A stretch of DNA of 39,572 nucleotides from JAPYTY01 sp036338435 (GTDB taxonomy: Bacteria; Acidobacteriota; UBA6911; RPQK01; JADFOI01), in the NCBI GenBank assembly GCA_036338435.1, contig JAYZCG010000047.1, positions 1-39,572 of the forward strand. Direction: 5' to 3'. Positions 1 to 8,668 of the stretch are shown here, piece by piece. Each line of letters starts with the position of its first letter. The stretch's first letter is position 1. A program made the translations under genes and the position numbers. The notes under the pieces are model-generated. The model did no database searches and had not been told where the DNA came from. It saw only the letters and a list, made by a program, of their open reading frames with translations.

Positions 1-121
1 TGCTTTTAGAATTGCGAAAGAATGGGCAATGACCTGAGCAGAAGCCCGATACGAATGATCTTTTAACCACCAGCCCGTTTAAAACCATGGTACCCTAAGC
101 ACAGGATTAACTGGAGATATA

Positions 122-592
122 ATGGAACTTGCAGTCGGAGACAAAGCCCCTGACTTCAAAGCTAAGCTTACAGACGGCACAATGATTCAACTCTCCGAGA
201 TGCTAAGTTCTGGAGAGGGCATTATCCTCTACTTCTACCCGAAAGATAACACGCCTGGGTGCACCTCCCAGGCGTGTGACTTCCGTGACAACTTTGACCG
301 ACTTCGGAGTGGAAATTGGCGTGTAATAGGAGTTTCCAAAGATTCAGCGAAGAGCCATACGAACTTTACCGACAAACATGGACTTCCTTTTGACTTGATC
401 GTCGATGATGATATTTCCCTTCACAAAATGTACGGAGCATGGAAAGAAAAAAGCATGTATGGCAAGACATTCCTAGGTTGCTCACGCTCCACTTTTGCGA
501 TTTCCCAAAATGGAACCCTTGCATGGGTTGGCTATGGGGTACGTGCAAAAGGCCATGTCGACCGACTCATAAGCGATCTAGGCTTGCAATAA
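122..592 (+). CDS. bcp: Thioredoxin-dependent peroxiredoxin (Bcp/PrxQ type)
   Basis: A 156-residue cytosolic peroxidase of the AhpC/TSA Bcp/PrxQ family, which reduces H2O2 and organic hydroperoxides using thiol reductants. The active-site block around residues 39-55 reads YPKDNTPGCTSQAC. It holds the peroxidatic Cys47 and, five residues on, the resolving Cys52, which is the atypical 2-Cys PrxQ arrangement; the conserved Thr44 and Pro45 precede Cys47. The conserved Arg (Arg122) lies in FLGCSRSTF. Oddly, Cys120 sits there, where many family members have Ile or Val-like residues before the RSTF motif. The ATG is preceded by TGGAG at a spacing of about 6 nt, and the length is typical (E. coli Bcp has 156 residues). 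It appears to be monocistronic, since the next gene is convergent on the minus strand. Confidence 0.96.
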   Translation: MELAVGDKAPDFKAKLTDGTMIQLSEMLSSGEGIILYFYPKDNTPGCTSQACDFRDNFDRLRSGNWRVIGVSKDSAKSHTNFTDKHGLPFDLIVDDDISLHKMYGAWKEKSMYGKTFLGCSRSTFAISQNGTLAWVGYGVRAKGHVDRLISDLGLQ

Positions 593-689
593 GTCCCGTG
601 CAATCCACCATACTCGAAAGTCCCTTCCAGAATCTGTTTATTTATTAGGGCCAGGGGTGGAATTTGAAGCGCAAGCCTCCCTACCGATT

Positions 690-1061
690 CTAGACATCTC
701 CATCGGTCAGATAAGCCATAGTTTTCATGCCTGACACTTCGATGCGGCAACGACAACGATTGCACTCCACGACATCATCGATCAAAACCATGTAGCTTAC
801 AAATTTGTCGAAGTGATTTCGCACCTCTTGGTTAGCATTGGAAGAAATCCGCTTCTTCTTGCGACGAACTAACCACTGTAACTGGTAGCTATCTTTTTCT
901 CTACACCTCTGACAGGACAACATAGCCGGCTTAGTTGTTCTGGATTCGTCACAAAACTGTCGTTCGTCCATCACACCACTTTTCGCTGGGGAAATGATAT
1001 CGTGAGTCTCTCCCGACAACAAATGAAAAGTCCTCGAAATGCTATCTATTCTTTCGGACAT
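690..1061 (-). CDS. Small Cys-rich (zinc-ribbon-like) protein of unknown function
   Basis: A 123-residue protein that I do not recognise with certainty. It has a CQRC pair in the middle and CNRCRC near the C-terminus, separated by a basic stretch (VRRKKKR) and a hydrophobic SYMVLIDDVVE segment. Two CxxC knuckles spaced this way suggest a zinc ribbon or rubredoxin-like metal site. No signal peptide or membrane segment is visible, so it is probably cytosolic. The frame could extend to 1094, but the ATG at 1061 (MSERID) is preferred because AGG lies about 8 nt upstream; the Shine-Dalgarno match is weak. It converges on bcp and diverges from amidohydrolase 1, with a perfect palindrome between the two divergent starts. 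The clustered Cys and plausible composition make it more likely real than a chance frame. Confidence 0.66.
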   Translation of the reverse strand: MSERIDSISRTFHLLSGETHDIISPAKSGVMDERQFCDESRTTKPAMLSCQRCREKDSYQLQWLVRRKKKRISSNANQEVRNHFDKFVSYMVLIDDVVECNRCRCRIEVSGMKTMAYLTDGDV

Positions 1062-1156
1062 AGTGCCGACCTGAGGCCTATTCAAGATACCCACGGCTAG
1101 GTTGTCGAAATGAATGTCGTCTTGGGAAAACTATCATCACATAAATCTGGTTGACT

Positions 1157-1193
1157 CCTCCAGTACACAAGACTAGTCTTGTGTACATGGAGG
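1157..1193. promoter_or_regulatory. Perfect 24-bp palindrome with extended arms (candidate operator)
   Basis: Positions 1163-1186 form an uninterrupted dyad: left arm GTACACAAGACT, right arm AGTCTTGTGTAC, with CTAG at the centre. The symmetry extends outward by six more pairs (CCTCCA at 1157-1162 with TGGAGG at 1188-1193), interrupted only by an unpaired A at 1187. It lies between the divergent starts of the Cys-rich gene (1061) and amidohydrolase 1 (1305). No T-tract follows on either strand, so it does not look like an intrinsic terminator. An operator for a dimeric regulator is the simplest reading; an RNA hairpin or a recombination site is also possible. Confidence 0.6.
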
Positions 1194-1304
1194 CGAGAGG
1201 GCTTCCTCTCAAGTAAACTGGGGATGCATCGATCTAATCTCAGACTGGAAAGCTAGAAATCATCGAGATAGAGCCCCGCAATTGTATTGAAAATGGAGAC
1301 TACC

Positions 1305-3236
1305 ATGAAACATTGTAAAAACACTTGCAGCCACCTGATTGTGTGGGTGGCCATGCTGACTATGATTGGGACCAGCGGAACGCTAGCTCAGTTGCCCCCT
1401 GATGTAGCCAAATATGGTTACGCAGACACCATTTTCATCAACGGCAAAGTGGTAAGTATGGACGATGAATCCACCTCGACTGAGGTAGGGAGTATCTATC
1501 AAGGTATCGCCGTCAAAGATGATAGCATCATGAAACTGGGAACCACCCAGGAAGTCCGTTCCGTGGCGGGACCTGATACTCAAGTCTTTGACCTCAAAGG
1601 CAGAACCATCATTCCCGGTATCATTGAACCCCACAGTCACATGTACGGCCGTGCAGTCCAGTATCTGGATCGATTAGGATTCAAATATCCTCCAGATGGA
1701 GTCTATATGACCCAGGCTACGGCCGATCCTAACGACCTGGAAAAAACCCAGGCCATCATGCGCGATGCCATCAAAGATGCGGTAACCAAAGTTGACCCGG
1801 GAGACTGGATTGTCCTTCGATTGGGACGTCATCCTGAAGAAGCGCCTCAACAACTGCGCCTGTGGCAAATGACTCGGCGTTTGACCAACCGCAAGACCAT
1901 GGATCTGTGGTCGCCAGAAAACCCTGTGTTGATGGCACCCGGGTTGCGAGGGAATATTAATTCTAAAGCGTTGGAGGTTCTGGAGGATTTCTTCCCCGGA
2001 TATTCCGACTCCATTCACGAGACAATGCATGGAGATGTGATCGGTGAAAATATTCCTGAAATTGGCTGGGTCGGTAGTCAAGAAATGTCAGTTATCACCT
2101 GGGAACTCTTTTTGGAACAACTCCCTTTAAATACCTTGGCTCAAGCCATCAAGATTATCTCGGAAGAGGCAACCACCAAGGGGATTACGACCTTCTCAAG
2201 CCGTATCCAGTTCCCAAAAATTATGAGCGGATATGCAACGCTAGCCAGCTTAGGCCAAATGCCAATCCGCTTGTCAGCACACTATGAAATCCATCGTATG
2301 CCAACCGATCCTCAACAGACCCGTCAGATCTACCGTCGCACAGGAGTCCTACAGGGGATTGGAGATGATTATCTTTGGATTGACGGTGTAGCCTCCGAAC
2401 GGTGGGATTCGCTCTATCCAGAATCCTGCACAGGACCGGATACCGTAGCGCCTCCACATATAAAGGCAAGAGAGGTCTGCCCTCAACCTGGAGAGTTACC
2501 CTGGGACACACTTGAAAATGCTGCAAAGGCGGGATGGCGACTGGCAGGAGTCCACATGTGTGGAAGCGAAAGTGCTCGCGCCTTTTTCCAGATGATTGAC
2601 AATGCCCGAGCTGTGAACGGCTGGACCATGCAGGATGTGCGTGACATGAAAATGACCGGAGAACATTGCAATCTAATCGGTCAGCAACCCGACATCATCA
2701 AGAGCCTGAAGGACTATGGCATTATTTTGAGTTGTGGTCCTGATATTGTGGGAGAATCTCCTGCCTGGATTAAAGATTATGGGGAATCAATCGAGCCCTT
2801 TATCATCCCCTTTAAGACCTGGATTGAGTCAGGTGTCAAGGTGGTTGGTCAACATTATGGTTCAAGCCCTCCCTTTAACAAGCTGTGGCAGGCGGTGACT
2901 CGTAATTTTCAAGGTCGGGTCTGGCAACCGGAAGAGAGAATCGACCGAGTTTGGGCCTTGAAGATGTGGACCTCCTGGGCTTCTGAATATATCCTCAAGG
3001 AAGACAAATTGGGCACCCTGGAAGTGGGCAAGTTGGCTGACCTGGTCATTCTTGATCGGGACTACTTCACCGTTCCAGTGAACGATCTCCTGAAGATCCG
3101 AGTACCCATGACTATGGTGGGTGGAAAAATTATGCAGATACAACAATCTCTAGCAACTGAGGTTGGGATCGACCCGGTGGGTCCTGTTTACGACTTCAAT
3201 GATGAAGAAGTAGCTGCTCAGTTTCTAGGCAACTAA
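1305..3236 (+). CDS. Secreted amidohydrolase family 3 protein (YtcJ/NfdA-like), paralogue 1
   Basis: A 643-residue metal-dependent hydrolase of the amidohydrolase superfamily (PF07969 type), members of which cleave C-N bonds in amides, formamides or cyclic ureas. An N-terminal signal peptide of about 28 residues ends near ALA-Q, so it is exported. The metal-binding HxH is at His110 and His112 (EPHSHMYG); further candidate ligands are in AHYEIHR, GVHMCG and GEHC. The C-terminal LEVGKLADLVILDRDY segment is typical of the family's composite beta domain. The start at 1305 is chosen because TGGAG (1294-1298) lies 6 nt upstream; an in-frame TTG at 1287 and ATG at 1293 are less likely. The substrate is unknown. 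It is closely similar along its whole length to the protein at 15604-17610 and more distantly to that at 10188-11993. A strong terminator follows. Confidence 0.92.
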   Translation: MKHCKNTCSHLIVWVAMLTMIGTSGTLAQLPPDVAKYGYADTIFINGKVVSMDDESTSTEVGSIYQGIAVKDDSIMKLGTTQEVRSVAGPDTQVFDLKGRTIIPGIIEPHSHMYGRAVQYLDRLGFKYPPDGVYMTQATADPNDLEKTQAIMRDAIKDAVTKVDPGDWIVLRLGRHPEEAPQQLRLWQMTRRLTNRKTMDLWSPENPVLMAPGLRGNINSKALEVLEDFFPGYSDSIHETMHGDVIGENIPEIGWVGSQEMSVITWELFLEQLPLNTLAQAIKIISEEATTKGITTFSSRIQFPKIMSGYATLASLGQMPIRLSAHYEIHRMPTDPQQTRQIYRRTGVLQGIGDDYLWIDGVASERWDSLYPESCTGPDTVAPPHIKAREVCPQPGELPWDTLENAAKAGWRLAGVHMCGSESARAFFQMIDNARAVNGWTMQDVRDMKMTGEHCNLIGQQPDIIKSLKDYGIILSCGPDIVGESPAWIKDYGESIEPFIIPFKTWIESGVKVVGQHYGSSPPFNKLWQAVTRNFQGRVWQPEERIDRVWALKMWTSWASEYILKEDKLGTLEVGKLADLVILDRDYFTVPVNDLLKIRVPMTMVGGKIMQIQQSLATEVGIDPVGPVYDFNDEEVAAQFLGN

Positions 3237-3249
3237 AGACCTAATGAGT

Positions 3250-3295
3250 AGGATACAGAGGCCGCCAATGCTTGGCCTCTGTATCCTGATTTTTC
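3250..3295 (+). terminator. Rho-independent terminator after amidohydrolase 1
   Basis: A perfect 14-bp stem (AGGATACAGAGGCC at 3250-3263 pairing with GGCCTCTGTATCCT at 3274-3287) with a 10-nt loop, followed by GATTTTTCC. It lies between the convergent amidohydrolase 1 and luciferase-like genes. The T-tract is on the plus-strand side only, so it mainly ends the plus-strand transcript, although the stem would form from both strands. Confidence 0.93.
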
Positions 3296-4306
3296 CTATT
3301 GAAAGTGTGGCAGGACTTCTTCTCCCAATAGGGTGATAGTCCGCTGAACCAGTTCAAAGGGCATATTGCCCGGGCTGACACGCAGATTGAACTGGTCAAC
3401 CCCGGCCTCATCATGGTACCTCTGGAGGCTCTCCAAACATTTCTGAGGGGTCCCTACGAGAACGATTTCCTCCCCGACCGCCTCAAATAAATCGTCTTGT
3501 GGATCAAGAGGATTGCCCTGGTGATCTTCAATTGAACCCATCTTCCCATAGAAGTTGAGGACTTGGCTCACATAAGGTTTCCCTTCGCTTCTAGCCTTCT
3601 TATCGGTCTCGGCTAAGAAGGCTGTTCGATTGACGGCAACCGTGCCATCGGAAACATTTTTTCCCTGAGCTAACAGGAGTTTCCGGTAACGGGCAGCCTG
3701 CTTCTTGACGACCTCCAGATGGTATTGACTGGCGCCATACCAACCATCGCCCAACTCTGCAGCCCTCTGAACAGAACGACGAATCTTTCCACCCACCCAA
3801 ATGGGAGGACCTCCAGATTGGATTGGCCCCGGATAAACATTTCCCTTTACCTGGAAATGTTGCCCCTTGAAACCTTCTTCTCCCGCCCATAGTTTTTTGA
3901 GCAAAAGGAGTGCTTCATCCATCCGCGAGCCGGCCTCATCCGGAGGCACTCCATATCTTCTCATAACCCCAGGACTGCCTACCCCTACCCCGAGGATAAA
4001 CCTACCCTCAGAAATTTGATCTAAAACGAGGCCATCATAGGCCAACTTGAGAGGATGCCAGATGGGTAGCAAAGTAACACCAGTGCCCAAACGGAGCCGT
4101 GTATGTCTAGCCAGGGCTGACAAAACTAAAAAAGGCGATGGAACATGGCCAGGCTCGGCAAAGCGCGGACGATACTCCCCAGCCCACACCGAATTGAACC
4201 CATATCGCTCTGCTAACGTGACCAGCTCTATATAGTCATCCAACAGGGAGCCCAATGATTTGGATGTACTCCAAAAATCAAGGGCCAAACCAAATTGAAC
4301 AGACAA
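3296..4306 (-). CDS. Luciferase-like (LLM class) flavin/F420-dependent oxidoreductase
   Basis: A protein of about 336 residues with the bacterial luciferase-like TIM-barrel fold (PF00296). Members use FMNH2 or F420 to oxidise or reduce small organic substrates in the cytosol. Visible family features are AERYGFNSVWAGE near the N-terminus, LALGTGVTLLP-like strand and HP loop (LRLGTGVTLLPIWHP), the LDQISEGRFILGVGVGSP segment, and the C-terminal LVGTPQKCLESLQRYHDEAG block. A GTG at 4312 opens the frame, but the GGGGAGG Shine-Dalgarno sits only 1 nt from it and 7 nt from a TTG at 4306, so TTG is the better start. It follows the aquaporin gene on the same strand by about 88 nt. The cofactor (FMN or F420) and substrate cannot be fixed from sequence. 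Confidence 0.9.
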   Translation of the reverse strand: MSVQFGLALDFWSTSKSLGSLLDDYIELVTLAERYGFNSVWAGEYRPRFAEPGHVPSPFLVLSALARHTRLRLGTGVTLLPIWHPLKLAYDGLVLDQISEGRFILGVGVGSPGVMRRYGVPPDEAGSRMDEALLLLKKLWAGEEGFKGQHFQVKGNVYPGPIQSGGPPIWVGGKIRRSVQRAAELGDGWYGASQYHLEVVKKQAARYRKLLLAQGKNVSDGTVAVNRTAFLAETDKKARSEGKPYVSQVLNFYGKMGSIEDHQGNPLDPQDDLFEAVGEEIVLVGTPQKCLESLQRYHDEAGVDQFNLRVSPGNMPFELVQRTITLLGEEVLPHFQ

Positions 4307-4393
4307 AGCCACCCCTCCCCGCTGAAAGGGCTCCGCACAATACAGCAGAACCGATTTTTACTTCACTACTGCTTTAATATTTTCGAAATGCGT

Positions 4394-5068
4394 TTATTCT
4401 TCCGCCACGGCACGATATATAGCGTGTCCTAGAAGTGCGCCAATAATCGGTCCCACAATGAATACCCAGACCTCTGCAAGTGCTGTTCCGCCCTGCAAAA
4501 TAGCGGGTCCAAGACTGCGGGCTGGATTCAGGGAGGCATCGCCCAGAGGAACCCCAATCATATGGACTACAAGGAGATATCCTCCAATCGACAATCCAGC
4601 AACTTGAGGATTGGCTTTTGCAGAAGTAGCATTAAAAATGACAAAGAGGAACAATGCTGTGAGGACTACCTCGAAAATAAGCGTAGAGGAAACACTCGAG
4701 CCTCCAGCAAGACCATTAGCCCCCAAGCCATGTGTAGCAGCGTCATATCCCGTCACACCGTTCATAGCAGCTCGAAGAATAACACTTGCGAGAGTTGCAC
4801 CGATCATCTGCGCAACAATGTATCCAATCGCAGTGTTAAGTTTGATCTTCTTTGCCACAAACATAACAATCGTCACGGCTGGATTGATGTGGCAACCCGA
4901 AATAGGTCCAATGGTATTGACCAAAACCATCAGGGTAACACCAAAGGCAAAGGCCACAGCTAGATTCCCCATACCTTGATCGCCAAGAAGCCCTACCACA
5001 ACTGCCGTTGCAGTTCCAACAAACACAAGCGTGAAGGTCCCGATCAATTCTGCAATATTTTTGTTCAT
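4394..5068 (-). CDS. Aquaporin (MIP family, AqpZ-like water channel)
   Basis: A 224-residue inner-membrane channel with six predicted helices and both NPA motifs: Asn62-Pro63-Ala64 (CHINPAVT) and Asn181-Pro182-Ala183 (SLNPARS). By alignment with AqpZ, the aromatic/arginine filter would be Phe42, His169, Ala178 and Arg184. The bulky Phe and the His predict a narrow water-selective pore rather than a glycerol facilitator. The ATG at 5068 has an ideal AAGGAGGGG Shine-Dalgarno about 5 nt upstream; an upstream in-frame start at 5107 has none. It is transcribed divergently from the tannase-like gene and upstream of the luciferase-like gene. The MIP assignment is firm; the strictly water-only substrate is inferred. 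Confidence 0.95.
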   Translation of the reverse strand: MNKNIAELIGTFTLVFVGTATAVVVGLLGDQGMGNLAVAFAFGVTLMVLVNTIGPISGCHINPAVTIVMFVAKKIKLNTAIGYIVAQMIGATLASVILRAAMNGVTGYDAATHGLGANGLAGGSSVSSTLIFEVVLTALFLFVIFNATSAKANPQVAGLSIGGYLLVVHMIGVPLGDASLNPARSLGPAILQGGTALAEVWVFIVGPIIGALLGHAIYRAVAEE

Positions 5069-5361
5069 TTCCCCTCCTTCGAACTGGTTGTAAGTGAACC
5101 TGAGCACTCATCCTAACCGAGGCCTTCGTAGAGAACAAGAAAACAATTGAACGTATGCACAACCGCAAGCACTCAGCCATCAAAAACTTTTGGTCCTGGT
5201 AAATCTAGGCTGTGAACAATTGGCCCATCTCGTGTCAGACTTAACAAAATTTCCGCAACCTGTTTGATTTGAAATTGGTTGCCCCTGACCCTGTTTAGGT
5301 ATTAGGATTTAGGATGTAATCACTACCACTTTATTTTGAAAGTCAAAAGAGGACTTAAACC

Positions 5362-7017
5362 ATGAATCGTAAAACATCTTCACTGATCCTACTGTGTGCG
5401 TTGTGCTCATCTTCCAATATCAGTTACGGGGCAATGCAAGACCCGGACGCTCAATCTCAGAGTCAATCCGCATGTGAAGCCCTCACGTGGATTCCGGATC
5501 TGACCATTACCCTGGCCAGAATTATGGAGTCAACGGACTCGACTCCTCGTTATTGTTATGTCAAAGGAATCATTTCTCCAGCTATCAGCTATCATGTGCA
5601 GCTTCCTCTGCCAAAAGATTGGAATGGTCGATTCGTAAACTGGGGAGATGGTGGCAAAGATGGAGATCTGGATTTTGCTGATCACCGAGTTTCGCAAGGC
5701 TACGCTGTAGCCAACAGCAATACGGGTCACGACAATGGCTCTGAGCCAGGAGCTTCCTTTGGCTTCAACAATCGACAGGCGGAAATAGATTTCGGTTATA
5801 GAGCAGTACATCTTACCGTCAACGCGGCAAAAACCTTGATCGAGGCTTACTACGATCGACCACCCCGCTACTCCTATCACGAGGGTTGCTCTACTGGAGG
5901 CCGTCAGGGATTAATGGAAGCACAGCGTTACCCGTATGACTTCGATGGGATAATTGCTGGAGCCCCCGTTCATTATTATCAAGAGTTGAACACCACTCAC
6001 GTATTTAATCTACAGAGGGTGTTCCAGAACAATCTCGCCGGCAACCTAGCCTATGATGTGAATGGTGATGGCACACCAGAGAGTTTAACTAAGGTAAAAC
6101 TGCTACACAACAAGGTGCTGGACAAATGTGATGCTAACGATGGGATAGTAGATGGAGTGATCGACGATCCTCTGAACTGTGACTTCGACCCTGACGTCGA
6201 TTTGGCAACAGCAATGTGCACGGGAGATATCAACAACGATGAGTGCCTGACCAAAGCACAGGTTCAGACGATTAAGGATTTCTACCGCGGCAGCTACACG
6301 AGTACAGGAGAGAGCGTTTTCAAGGGGAAACCGCTAGGATCAGAATTTTCCTGGTCCACCAGTGTTGTTCCCCACAAAGGGAACTCCATGACTCCAGCGC
6401 GCATGAATACCTCTGGAGATCATGTTAACTATCTCTTCTACGAAAACGATCCGGGTATCGCTCCACCTGACCTTTCAGATCCAGCGTACAGTCCAGACAA
6501 AGACCAAGTTATTCCGGAGTGGGCCTGGTGGGAATTTAATATTGACGAAATTGCCGCAGGGGCAGGTGACTTCATGAAAAATATCACCAATGCCACTGAG
6601 ACTGACATGTCACGTTTTCTGCTGGAAAACGATGGGAGACTACTCCTCTACCACGGCTGGGGAGATGCGGATTCCCATCCTGAACCCACCCTGGACTATT
6701 ACAATGAGGTTGTCCAAGATACTTTCGAAGGAGATCTAAACCGCGCTAAGAGCTACACCAGGCTTTTTATGGTTCCAGGAATGGCACACTGTGGAGGGGG
6801 GCCCGGACCTAATGACTGGGACAAACTAGCTCCACTGATAGATTGGGTCGAGAATGGAAAGCCGCCAAACCATATTATCGTCACTCACAAAACGGGTGGA
6901 GTGGTGGACAATGAACGACGTGTGTGTGCCTATCCTCAACAAGCTACTTATGTGGGCCCCTCCGAAGGTAAAAATAATCGGGCTAACTGGGTGGAAAAAA
7001 ACTTTGCCTGCCGGTGA
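5362..7017 (+). CDS. Secreted tannase/feruloyl esterase family protein
   Basis: A 551-residue exported serine esterase of the tannase/feruloyl esterase family (PF07519), which cleaves aromatic (galloyl, feruloyl, phthaloyl-type) esters. The first 23 residues form a signal peptide. The nucleophile is Ser177 in GCSTGGRQG, the acid is probably Asp435 (HGWGDAD) and the base is His476 in GMAHCGGG. Cys176 and Cys477 directly flank the Ser and His, the CS-D-HC arrangement of the family in which a disulphide links the two catalytic residues. Asp/Asn-rich loops (DVNGDG; DANDGIVDG) are likely calcium sites in the lid. AGAGGA precedes the ATG by about 8 nt. It stands alone between divergent and convergent neighbours. 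The exact ester substrate is unknown. Confidence 0.93.
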   Translation: MNRKTSSLILLCALCSSSNISYGAMQDPDAQSQSQSACEALTWIPDLTITLARIMESTDSTPRYCYVKGIISPAISYHVQLPLPKDWNGRFVNWGDGGKDGDLDFADHRVSQGYAVANSNTGHDNGSEPGASFGFNNRQAEIDFGYRAVHLTVNAAKTLIEAYYDRPPRYSYHEGCSTGGRQGLMEAQRYPYDFDGIIAGAPVHYYQELNTTHVFNLQRVFQNNLAGNLAYDVNGDGTPESLTKVKLLHNKVLDKCDANDGIVDGVIDDPLNCDFDPDVDLATAMCTGDINNDECLTKAQVQTIKDFYRGSYTSTGESVFKGKPLGSEFSWSTSVVPHKGNSMTPARMNTSGDHVNYLFYENDPGIAPPDLSDPAYSPDKDQVIPEWAWWEFNIDEIAAGAGDFMKNITNATETDMSRFLLENDGRLLLYHGWGDADSHPEPTLDYYNEVVQDTFEGDLNRAKSYTRLFMVPGMAHCGGGPGPNDWDKLAPLIDWVENGKPPNHIIVTHKTGGVVDNERRVCAYPQQATYVGPSEGKNNRANWVEKNFACR

Positions 7018-7089
7018 CTATCGACGAACCACTGAAAAGAGTCCTTTCTCCTAATTCAGGCTTCCAGTTAAAGACATCCTAACATGCTA

Positions 7090-8547
7090 CTACCTAGAGC
7101 CCGTAAGCCCAGTCCAGTCGGTGTGGACCAATCCATCCTCTGGTCTATCCGCCCGCTCATAAGAGTGAGAACCAAAGAAATCCCGCTGAGCCTGAGTTAA
7201 ATTTTGAGGTAAATTGGAAGCACGGTAACTGTCAAAATAAGCAAGACTTGTCGACATAGCAATGACCGGAAGTCCCAGCAGTTGTGCTTCGGAGATTGCT
7301 TTCCTCCAGCGTGGCTGAGCTTCCATCACCCAGGTACTAAGCCGACGATCCATTAGCAAGTTGGTAAGGCTGTCATGACTGCGATAGGCTCGTTTTATCT
7401 CGTCTAAAAAGCGAGCACGGATGATACACCCCCCTTTCCAAATGCGGGCGAGTTCTGCCAGATTGATGTCCCACCCGTAGTACGCAGAACCTGCTTGGAT
7501 AAGGGCAAATCCCTGGGCATAGGAGCAAATCTTACTGGCATAGAGGGCATCATGAATAGCGGCGATCATCTCCTGCTTGTCACCCTCATAGTTTCCATTA
7601 GGTCCGGACATAGATTGGCTTACTAGTATTCTTTCCTTTTTCAGAGCCGAGATAAACCGAGCTTCGATAGCCGCATGAATGGTTGGAATAGGAACACCCA
7701 AATCCAGTGCTGTCTGCGAAGCCCATCGGCCCGTGCCCTTTTGCTCAGCTTTGTCCAGAATAAGTTCTACAAGAGGCCGCCCGCTATCCTCATCTACTAC
7801 GGTAAAGATCTTGGCCGTAATACCGATCAGATAAGAATCAAGTACGCCTTCATTCCAACGAGCGAAGATATCCGCTATCTCAATACTTTCCAAACCGAGA
7901 ACGTCCCGAAGGATGTGGTAAGCCTCAGCGATGAGTTGCATATCCCCATATTCGATCCCATTGTGAACCATTTTGACAAAATGACCCGCTCCGTCAGACC
8001 CACAGTAGGTTACAGAAGATCCATCTTCGAGCTGGGCAGCGATGGCTTCAAGAACAGGTTGGAGTTCGTCATAAAGCTGCCGCTTTCCCCCCGGCATCAA
8101 AGAGGGCCCCAGTAAAGCTCCCATTGCCCCTCCAGAAATTCCCATTCCAAAAAACCGGACGTTGCCCGCTGCCAAATCTTTTTCTCTGCGTTGGGTATCT
8201 TTAAAATAGGAATTGCCGCCATCAATAAGGATATCAGCCTTTCCCATATGGGGCTTCAGGAGATCAATCGTTGAATCAACAGGGTCCCCCGCCTTAACCA
8301 TCATTAGAATTCGACGCGGCGCATCGAGTAATTGAACAAAGTCTTCAATGGATTTGGCTCCGGTGATCTGTAGGCCTGCAGCCTTCTTCTGAACAAACTT
8401 ATCAGTCCACTCCTGCTCCCGATTCCACACTACGGTCGGATAGCCATTACGTTCAATATTGAGAGCTAGATTTTGTCCCATCACCCCCAGCCCCACCACT
8501 CCAAATTGAGCGATTTCTTTTGCTCTCCCATCCCTTGACATTGTCAT
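7090..8547 (-). CDS. gnd: 6-phosphogluconate dehydrogenase, decarboxylating
   Basis: A 485-residue pentose-phosphate enzyme that converts 6-phosphogluconate and NADP+ to ribulose 5-phosphate, CO2 and NADPH in the cytosol. The Rossmann motif GLGVMGQNLALN is at about 19-30, the catalytic Lys192 in FVKMVHNGIEYGDMQ and the acid Glu199 in the same block, and the C-terminal helical domain begins IWKGGCIIRARFLDEI. The tail (FGSHSYERADRPEDGLVHTDW) is that of the long dimeric class. One oddity: the substrate-binding SGG at 138-140 is followed by Ala-Met, whereas E. coli and mammalian enzymes have Glu-Glu. The frame opens at ATG 8547; a second ATG at 8541 is equally plausible. It lies 121 nt downstream of the HAD/riboflavin-kinase-like fusion on the same strand. 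Confidence 0.96.
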   Translation of the reverse strand: MTMSRDGRAKEIAQFGVVGLGVMGQNLALNIERNGYPTVVWNREQEWTDKFVQKKAAGLQITGAKSIEDFVQLLDAPRRILMMVKAGDPVDSTIDLLKPHMGKADILIDGGNSYFKDTQRREKDLAAGNVRFFGMGISGGAMGALLGPSLMPGGKRQLYDELQPVLEAIAAQLEDGSSVTYCGSDGAGHFVKMVHNGIEYGDMQLIAEAYHILRDVLGLESIEIADIFARWNEGVLDSYLIGITAKIFTVVDEDSGRPLVELILDKAEQKGTGRWASQTALDLGVPIPTIHAAIEARFISALKKERILVSQSMSGPNGNYEGDKQEMIAAIHDALYASKICSYAQGFALIQAGSAYYGWDINLAELARIWKGGCIIRARFLDEIKRAYRSHDSLTNLLMDRRLSTWVMEAQPRWRKAISEAQLLGLPVIAMSTSLAYFDSYRASNLPQNLTQAQRDFFGSHSYERADRPEDGLVHTDWTGLTGSR

Positions 8548-8668
8548 GACCTACATTTTCTCCCAGTATCTCTACTATCCAGATTGCTAGTAGATTTCTA
8601 TCTATCCGTCTTTGGATTTGGTCAGCTGGTCAGCCGGCTGGTAAGTTAGAGTTATTGTTCAAATCTAC

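Noticed and set aside
1157..1193. The large palindrome as an intrinsic terminator
   Set aside because: No run of T on either side, and it lies between divergent starts rather than after a stop codon.
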